NCBI GenBank assembly: GCA_902984215.1
Contig: CADWAF010001215.1
Location: forward strand, 1-18,809
Length of the DNA stretch: 18,809 nt
Reading direction: 5' to 3'
Source: Willaertia magna
Lineage: Eukaryota; Heterolobosea; Eutetramitea; Acrasida; Naegleriidae
In this document: positions 10,801 through 18,809 of the stretch, one piece after another
Layout of the letters: each line of letters starts with the position of its first letter
How positions within the stretch are numbered: position 1 is the stretch's first letter
The notes under the pieces: generated by a model
What the model was told of the DNA's origin: nothing
Seen by the model: the letters and a program-made list of their open reading frames with translations, nothing else
Database searches by the model: none
Position numbers and translations under genes: made by a program

Positions 10801-13800
10801 AGCTGTAAAAAAGTGGCTCATTTGTGATGGACCTGTTGATGCTATTTGGATTGAATCTATGAATACAGTATTGGATGATAATAAGAAACTATGTCTTACT
10901 TCAGGCCAAATTATTAAAATGGGAGAAAACATGAACATGATATTCGAAGTTCAAGATCTACAAGCTGCCTCCCCCGCAACAGTTTCCAGATGTGGTATGG
11001 TTTATATGGAAGCTGAAAAGCTTGGCTCATGGGAACCTTTCTTGGCTAGTTGGTTTACCAGTAAAACCTTCCCTGAAGCTCTCAAAGAATCAATTGATTT
11101 GGAAGCCATTCAACAATTAATCACTACATTATTTTCTACATTTATGCCTGATTTACTTACGATGTTCAAGTTTGAATTTAGCTCCAGTTCATTTATAAAG
11201 ATAAAAAGTGATGCTATGCTTACTAAATCTACAATAGACATTATGGAGAGCTTAATGGATGAATTTGCAGATCCAAAATTATGCAATCAAATTAATATCA
11301 AAGACAAGCAACTGATGATTGAATGCATATTCTTATATGCTATCGTTTGGTCCATTGGAGTTATAACAGAAGAAAGAACAAAATTTGACAAACTATTTAG
11401 AGATCTAATAGAGGAAAAGTCAAAATCTAAAGTTTACAAGTTCTTAATGCCTATCCCTGAAAAACATTCAACCCATGTTTTTGACTACGTTTTTGATAAG
11501 AAAGCAAAGAAATGGGTGGAATGGTTAGCCTCTGAATATGCCCCAAAGCAATCAATTCCTCCCACCATGGAATTCAGAAATATTATTGTGCCGACATCAG
11601 ACACTATTCGTTTTCAATTTATGTTGAAAACTTTGTTGGATCACAATAAGCAAATCTTATTTGTTGGACCTACAGGTACAGGCAAAAGTTTATACATCAA
11701 AGAATTCCTATTGAACATAGACAGTATGTACAGTGAGGATCAAAAATCACCAATAACACCTGCCTTCATTAATTTTAGTGCAACTACAACGCCAAATCTT
11801 ACACAAGACATTATTGAATCCAAACTCACCAGAAGAAAACAAGGATACCTTGGACCACCTATTGGTAAAAAAGCTGTTATATTTGTTGATGATCTTAATT
11901 TACCGTCATTAGATATTTACGGAGCCCAACCAACTATTGAACTGCTCAGACAATGGCAAGATCATGGTGGTTGGTACGAACAAAATAATAAGCAAGGGGC
12001 ATTCACCAATATTGTTGATGTACTTTTCTTATGCGCAATGGGCCCTCCTGGAGGTGGTAGAAACGAAGTTACAGCAAGATTCACTAGACATTTCAATGTT
12101 ATAGGAGTCACATCATTTGAAAACCAAACCTTAACAGCAATATTTAATGAAATAACTAATTGGTTCTTATCTTCGAATAATTTGACAACTATAAGCAGAA
12201 CGGTAACAAAACAACTAGTGTTAAGCTCAATCAACTTATATAATGAAGTAATTAGTAACTTTAGACCAACACCAGAAAAATCACATTATACTTTCAACTT
12301 AAGAGATCTTTCTAAAGTTTTCCAAGGAATAGTTTCTGTAGGAGTGAAACTTGAGGGAAGAGAATTGGACAATTTTACATTACTAAAACTTTGGTGTCAC
12401 GAATCAATCAGAGTATTCCATGACAGATTAGTTAATGAACAAGACAGAGAAACTTTCTTTAAGCTAATGGAGGAGCAACTTCAAAACAATGAACTTAAAA
12501 ATATATGGGAGCTTGATAAAGAAGATTTTGACTTCAGAAACACAATTTTTACCTCTCTATTAGATGACCAAGGGGAAAAGTTTAAAGAAGTAAAGATGAA
12601 TACGAACAAAGATATGTTCTCCACAAATCCAAAAGTTGAAGATATTTCTAAACTTCATGCAGTATTAAATTCAAAACTTGAGATGTACAACGAATCCCAA
12701 GGAAGAATGGATTTAGTTCTGTTTAATTTTGCTATTGAACATATTGCACGTATAACTAGAATTGTTACTCAACCTGGCGGTAACGCATTGTTGATTGGGG
12801 TTGGAGGAAGTGGAAGACAAAGCTTGACTAAACTTGCAGCTTATGTTTCTGAATATTCTTCCTTCCAAATCCAATTAACAAAATCATTTAGCATTCCAGA
12901 TTGGAAAGATAAAATGAAAGAACTATTGCTGTCTGCTGGTGTAAAGAAACAACAAACTGTATTTATATTCACAGACAACCAAATTAAATATCAAGAATTT
13001 TTAGAGGATATAAGTAGTTTGTTAAATACAGGTGAAATTCCTAACTTATTTGAGAGGGATGAACTTAAGGATATATATGAGAATCTTAGAGCACATGCCA
13101 GACAAGAAGGTAAACAACAAACAAATGAAGCACTGTATAGCTATTTCATTGATAGATGTAAACAATGTCTACATATTGTTTTATGTATGAGTCCTGTTGG
13201 GCAAGGATTAAGGACATATTTGAGAATGTTCCCGTCCTTAGTCAACTGTTGTACTATAGATTGGTTCAGTTCTTGGCCTGATGAGGCATTACAGGCTGTC
13301 GCCGAGCGTTTCATTAGAAATATTAACGAAAGAGATAATGAGAGTGAGGAAACTGAAAATGATGATGATGAGGATATTAACTATCAAAGTTTTGTAAATA
13401 TTTGTGTATATTTCCATAATACAACCATAGAGCTGTCAAGAAAGTACAGAGAGAAAATGAAAAGATATAACTATGTTACTCCAACCACTTACTTACAACT
13501 CTTAAAAAATTTTACAGAACTTGTGAGAGCTAAGAAGAAAGAACTAAATACACTTCGTGGAAAATTTGAACTAGGTTTGAGAAGAATAGCTGAAACAGAT
13601 AAAGATGTAAATATTATGCAAAAAGAGTTGGAAGTTCTCCAACCAACATTAATTGAATTGTCAAAACAAAATGAGGAACTCTCTAAAAAGATTGAAAAAG
13701 AATCGGTAATTGCAAACGAAAAAGCAAAGAAACTTGCCGTAGAACAAGAAGAACTGAATACAAGACAAGAGAAAAATGCAGAAGAAAGAAAATTATGTTT

Positions 13801-16800
13801 AGAGGCACTTGAAAGAGTGGAACCTATATGGGCTGAGGCAAAGAAAAAAGTTAGTGAAATTACTTCTCAACAAATTGCTGAAGTAAGAGGTATGGGTAGT
13901 CCTCCTGAAGGAGTTAAAATGGTTTTGAAAGCTATTTGTATTCTTAAAGGAGAAAAAGTAAAAATGGCAGATGATGGTATGGGTAGAAAGACAAAAGATT
14001 ATTGGGCTACTTCTAAAGAAATGATGGCAAGAGCAGGTTTCTTAAAATATATAAAAGAGTTTGATGTAGAATCGTTAACTAAAGAAATGGTTGACACGTT
14101 AAACCCAATTCTACAAGGATTCGATGTAGAGAAGATCAAACGTTCTAGTGCTGCAGCCACTGCTCTAATGGACTGGTTATTCGCCCTCGTTAAATTCTTT
14201 ACAGCAAATAGTGAAATTTTACCAAAAAGAAAAGCCTTAGAAGAAGCAGAAATAAGGTGTGCTGAAGATGAGAGAATTTTACAAGAAAAAAAGAAAGAAC
14301 TAGATGACATCAAAGAAATGATTGGACAAAAAGAAAAGGCTAAGCAAGAATGTGAAACAAAAAAGAATGAATTAGAGAATGAATATGAGGAAGTCAGTAC
14401 TAAATTAGAAAGAGCAAAGAAATTAATTAAATTATTGGAAGGAGAAAAAGTAAGATGGGAAGAAACTTTATCAAATATTATAGAACAACTATCGAGTATA
14501 TATGGTGACGTATTATTGTCTTCTGGTGTGATTTCCTATTTGGGTACCTTTACAGGGGAATACAGAAAACAAATTATAAAGAAATGGAAAACAAAGTTAT
14601 CACAAAACGAAATCAAATTTTCTGAAGAATACTCTTTGGCAAGCACACTTGCAGAACCGATGGAAATTAGAAATTGGCAAATTAAGGAAGGTCTTCCTTC
14701 AGATGACTTTTCTATCGAAAATGCAACGATAGTCAAAAATACTATTACTAAGTGGCCTCTGTTTATTGATCCTCAAGGTCAGGCATTAAACTGGATCAAA
14801 GAACGAGAGAAAAATCAAAAGAAAGAAAGTGATTCACTATTAATTATCCAAATGTCCAACTCAAGTTTAATTAAGAGTTTGGAAAAAGCTATTACCCAAG
14901 GAACAACCACTGTTATTGAGGGAATAGCTGAGGAGATAGAGGCAGCTTTAGATCCTTTACTTACAATGCAAACATATACAATTAGTGGTGTCAAGTACAT
15001 TTCTTTGAGCGAAACAGCAACAATTTACAATGATAACTTTAAACTATATCTTATCACCAGTTATTCTAATCCTCATTTCCTACCAGAAGTAGCTGCCAAG
15101 GTCCAAATTATTAATTTCATGATTACTCCAAATGGTTTGGAAGAACAACTGCTTGCAATAGTTGTAAAAATCGAAGAAAAGAAATTAGAAAGTGAGAAAA
15201 ATAATTTAATGATTCAAAACGCAAAATATCAAGAACAATTAAAACACTACCAAGATAAAATTTTACAATTATTAGTTGAAACTTCTAAGGAGAAAATGCT
15301 GGATGATGATACTGTAATCAATACCCTTTCCTCTTCCAAACAAACTTCTAAGAAAATTGAACAAAAACAAATTGAAAGTAAAAAAACAGAAAAAGATATT
15401 GACCAAAAAAGAAATTTATATAGACCAGTTGCTGAAAATGCAAGCACCTTATTCTTTGCTATTAGTGAATTGCCCAATATTGATCCAATGTATCAGTATA
15501 GTCTGACCTGGTATAAAGATCTTTTTACACAATGTATTACAGAGCTCCCCCAAGAGGAGAATAGAACTACTCAACAAAAGATTGAACAATTAATAGACTA
15601 CTTCCAACATCAAATGTATACCAAAGTCTGCAGATCTTTATTCCAAAAGGATAAACTACTATTTTCTCTATTATTGTGCATTCAACTAATGAAGAAGAAA
15701 AATTCAATAGATATTGTAGAACTTAAATTCCTTCTTACTGGTCAAAGTCCTGTCATCAAACAAAAGGATGAAACTCCTAGAAAACTTCCAGAATGGGTGA
15801 GCGAAAATATGTATAATGAAATTACTGAATTGAATGGAATGAGCAAGGTTTGGAATAATTTTGAAAATGAGTTTTTCAATAAGTACTTAAATGATTGGAA
15901 ACGAGTTTATGACTCTAGCAAACCACATGAAGAGACTTTCCCTGGGGAATGGGAAAAATTAAATAAATTCCAAAAGATGATGATACTAAGAATTTTGAGA
16001 CCTGACAAACTTACACCTGCAATTCAAAGCTTTGTAAAACAAAATATGGACGCAAGGTATATAGAAGCAGTTCAATTTAATTTAAGAACATCTTACATGG
16101 ACTCATCCCCAACTAAACCTTTAATATTCATTCTTTCCCCTGGTGTAGATCCAATGGAACAACTAAGAAAGTTTGCAGAACAGGAACAAGTTAATTTAAG
16201 AAGTTTATCCTTAGGTCAAGGCCAAGAAGAAAAAGCTGCAGATCTAATTAATCAAGGAAGCTTCCAAGGAAACTGGATAGTCTTACAAAATTGCCATCTT
16301 TTACTTTCATGGATGCCAAAATTGGAAAAAATTGTGGATGATTTTGCTAGAAATGAAGGTAAAATTGCAACTACGTATAGATTGTGGTTGACTAGTATGC
16401 CAAGTAAAAGGTTCCCTGTTAGTATTCTTCAAAGAGGTGTAAAAATAACTAACGAACCACCAAAGGGATTAAAGGCAAATTTATTACAGTCATGGCAATC
16501 AGATCCAATTAGTGACTCTAAATTTTTCAGTGGTTGCAAAAAGAGCAGAGAATTTAAGAAATTATTGTTTGGCTTAACATTTTTCCATGCATTGGTACAA
16601 GAAAGAAGAAAATTTGGATCATTGGGTTGGAATATTTCTTACGAATTTAATGATTCTGACTTGAATATATCTTTGAGGCAATTACATATGTTCCTTAATA
16701 ACAAAGATTCATCTATACCTTTTAAAGCTCTAGTTTATCTAGCTGGCGAATGTAACTATGGTGGAAGAGTTACTGATGATCATGACAGAAGAACACTTAT

Positions 16801-17980
16801 TGCTCTCCTTTCAGATTATTATTGTGAAGATATTTTGGAGGATGGCTACAAATTTTCGCCTTCTGGGCTTTACCATGCACCAAGTGGTGATAAGAAATAT
16901 AATGAATATATACAATTCCTTGAAAAATTACCAGTATATGAATCTCCTGAAGTGTTTGGCCTGCATGAGAATGCTACTATTACAAAAGATCAAGCTGAAA
17001 TCAAAAATATGTTTGATTCTCTTATCACTACCCAAGAAAACAGTACAGAAGAGGATGAAGATGATGATAAGGCAGTTGTAGCTATTAATGAGCATGCTGT
17101 CATTTATGAAATTTCTTCAGAAATACTTTCCAAATTACCTGAGAATTTCCCAATAGAAGGAGAAGGAGGTGCTAATGTAAAATTTAAGGTAGACTATCAT
17201 GAGAGTATGAATACAGTTTTTGTTCAAGAATTAATAAGATTTAATCGGTTATTGGATTGTATTAGAAATAATTTAACTCAATTGCAATTAGCAATTAAAG
17301 GTTTAGTAGTTATGGATCGTGATTTAGAACAAGTCAGTCAATCTTTAGAGAATGGTAAAGTTCCAGAATTATGGGCCAAAGTTAGTTATCCATCTAGAAA
17401 ACCACTACGAGCATACGTACAAGATTTACTGAAGAGAATAGAATTTTTAAGGTATTGGTTTGACCATGGAAAACCTAAAGTTTATTGGATTAGTGGTTTC
17501 TACTTTACACAATCCTTCTTGACAGGTATAAAACAAAACTTTGCAAGAAAGCATAAAATTTCAATAGATCAAATTGACTTTGAATTTGAAGTTACAGACA
17601 TGTATTTCGAGGAAAGTATGTTGGGCAATCTTAAAGAACCAGAAATTGGATGTTATGTGTATGGTCTTTTCTTAGAAGGCGCTGCTTGGGACAGAAAGGC
17701 AAGAGTTTTAACTGATCCAAAACCAAAACAACTTTTTGACGAAATGCCTATTATATGGTTCAAACCTGTAAATATTTCTGCTAATGATAATCAAAATGAT
17801 GAAATGGGATATAGCTATTACACTTCTCCAGTATATAAAACAAGTGAAAGAAGAGGTACTCTATCAACAACTGGTCACTCTACTAACTTTGTAATGCATG
17901 TGAAACTGCCTATTAGCGATGACAAAGATGAAAAGTATTGGATTAAGAGAGGGTGTGCTTTGTTGTGTCAGTTAGACTAA
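4813..17980 (+). CDS. Axonemal inner-arm (single-headed) dynein heavy chain, complete, 4320 aa
   Basis: The coding sequence joins 4813-4923, 4979-5109, 5162-5479, 5530-5701 and 5750-17980. Introns are 55, 52, 50 and 48 nt, phases 0, 2, 2, 0. It is a flagellar motor that slides doublet microtubules by ATP hydrolysis. After a low-complexity N-terminus, a barrel-like segment (245 to about 305, WRECKVLEY to KWVKRLNLL) precedes the tail. The linker includes RFYFLSDDELLEILS at 1289. Walker A motifs: AAA1 GPAGTGKT 1580-1587 (Walker B D1632/E1633), AAA2 GYPMSGKT 1861-1868, AAA3 GPTGTGKS 2217-2224 (Walker B D2291/D2292), AAA4 GVGGSGRQ 2594-2601. Stalk coiled coils (about 2837-2950, 3070-3152) flank the microtubule-binding domain (2956 to about 3062). 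The AAA5 strut is at about 3385-3465, AAA6 starts near 3700, and the C-terminus ends ALLCQLD. The motor resembles DNAH3/7/12, while the N-terminus and length recall DNAH1. The start is the first in-frame ATG. Confidence 0.95.
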
Positions 17981-17998
17981 CGAAACAGTTGCAAAAAA

Positions 17999-18809
17999 AT
18001 GGGAATACAAAGAGTCATCACAAATCCTATTGTTGACAATCATATTGCTATTTCATTTCATGAAGGTAAAATAAAGTTTATTTCATATGGCGAATCACAT
18101 ATAATGATTGTAACAAAAAATAATGAAATTTATGGATATGGTGGAAATACAAATGGACAATTAGGATTAAACAATGTTAAAAATACTTTAAATTTTGTTA
18201 AAATTACAAAACCATCTTTTAATGAAATTAAATATTTATATTGTGGTGATTTTTTTACAATTATTATAAATGAAAATAATAATATTTATTTTTCTGGAAC
18301 TTTAGAATGGTTTTATACTTTTCATGAATTTACAAGATTAGAATTATTAACCAGTTTACAAAATAAGAAAATCAATTTTATTAGAGGAATAAATGATCAT
18401 TTATTTATTATTACTAAAAATTCTTTATACGGATTAGGTAGTAATAAATATGGAAAATTAGGAATAAAAAAGATGAGGTCTTGTTCCACTTTACAAAAAA
18501 TATTAAAATTAAAAATTAAAGATTTGCAAAGCGGTAGTCATCATTCCATTCTTTTAGATGAAAATGGTTCAATTTATGGAACTGGTTGTAATTCAGAAGG
18601 TCAACTTGGATTAGGTGATACAAATGATAGATCTGAATTTACAAAAATTAATTTTAATTGTAAAGTGTCACAAATAACATGTAATTTCAATAGTTCTATT
18701 ATTTTAACTGAATTTAATGAAATATTTGGCGCTGGCGATAATTATTATGGATTAATAGGTTTAAAATATTTTAAACTTCAAACTTATTGGCACCAACAAC
18801 GTAATGCGG
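17999..18809 (+). CDS. RCC1-repeat (beta-propeller) protein, 3'-partial
   Basis: The frame runs from ATG 17999 to the window edge without a stop (270 residues visible, no intron seen). RCC1-like repeats of about 50 residues carry the signature I/LYGxGxNxxGQLGL. Copies are EIYGYGGNTNGQLGL (43-57), LYGLGSNKYGKLGI (143-156), IYGTGCNSEGQLGL (192-205, followed by GDTNDR) and a weaker EIFGAGDNYYGLIGL (241-255). The blade near 96-115 has lost the glycine signature. RCC1-type propellers act as Ran guanine-nucleotide exchange factors, ubiquitin-ligase modules or protein-binding scaffolds; the visible part does not say which. Short Asn-rich insertions and strongly AT-biased codons set it apart from the preceding dynein. 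The start has exactly six A before ATG and lies 18 nt after the dynein stop in the same frame. It may have no promoter of its own outside dynein coding sequence. Confidence 0.85.
   Translation, partial: MGIQRVITNPIVDNHIAISFHEGKIKFISYGESHIMIVTKNNEIYGYGGNTNGQLGLNNVKNTLNFVKITKPSFNEIKYLYCGDFFTIIINENNNIYFSGTLEWFYTFHEFTRLELLTSLQNKKINFIRGINDHLFIITKNSLYGLGSNKYGKLGIKKMRSCSTLQKILKLKIKDLQSGSHHSILLDENGSIYGTGCNSEGQLGLGDTNDRSEFTKINFNCKVSQITCNFNSSIILTEFNEIFGAGDNYYGLIGLKYFKLQTYWHQQRNA

Noticed and set aside
12797..12820. Arginine instead of lysine in the AAA4 P-loop (GVGGSGRQ) as a possible loss of function.
   Set aside because: From family knowledge, GxGGSGRQS is the usual AAA4 form in axonemal dyneins, so it is not a defect.
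7108..15477. Several minus-strand frames of 61-132 codons within the dynein exon (for example 7108-7404, 8029-8427, 11962-12234, 13999-14313).
   Set aside because: All are antisense to conserved dynein sequence; such frames are expected opposite a 12-kb coding exon, and none has a recognisable product.
16758..17081. A Met/Leu-rich plus-strand frame of 107 codons inside the dynein.
   Set aside because: It is an out-of-frame shadow of the dynein C-terminal region.

Overview
This window looks like nuclear DNA from a free-living protist that builds motile flagella. It is AT-rich and densely packed with genes on both strands. It has short GT-AG introns (42-69 nt), runs of asparagine and serine codons, the standard genetic code, and arginine written mostly as AGA/AGG. 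These traits, together with a full-length axonemal dynein heavy chain, fit a heterolobosean amoeboflagellate such as Naegleria. That assignment is an inference, not a database result.

Layout, left to right. (1) 3-950, plus: 3' part of the gene for the spliceosome protein MFAP1. (2) 1006-2043, minus: an unrecognised Asn/Ser/Cys-rich protein, convergent with MFAP1. (3) 2044-2676: a 633-bp intergenic stretch, the longest here, holding the divergent promoters of its neighbours and one orphan reading frame. (4) 2677-3860, plus: a four-exon Ca2+/calmodulin-dependent protein kinase. (5) 3875-4716, minus: a two-exon Myb/SANT-like protein whose stop lies 14 bp from the kinase stop. (6) 4717-4812: a 96-bp bidirectional promoter with a GGCGCC palindrome. 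(7) 4813-17980, plus: a complete single-headed inner-arm axonemal dynein heavy chain of 4320 residues. Four small introns lie within its first 940 bp, followed by one uninterrupted 12.2-kb exon. (8) 17999 to the window end, plus: the 5' part of an RCC1-repeat protein. It starts 18 nt after the dynein stop and in the same reading frame.

The genes form no evident pathway: they are splicing, signalling, a nucleic-acid-binding candidate, a flagellar motor and a beta-propeller protein. The functional links worth testing are local. One is the shared promoter of the Myb-like gene and the dynein. The other is the near-fused dynein/RCC1-like junction. No tRNA, rRNA, transposon, CRISPR array or long repeat was found. 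I see no clear new multi-gene system. The most unusual features are the dynein/RCC1-like junction, the shared promoter, the intron distribution in the dynein, and two poorly characterised proteins.
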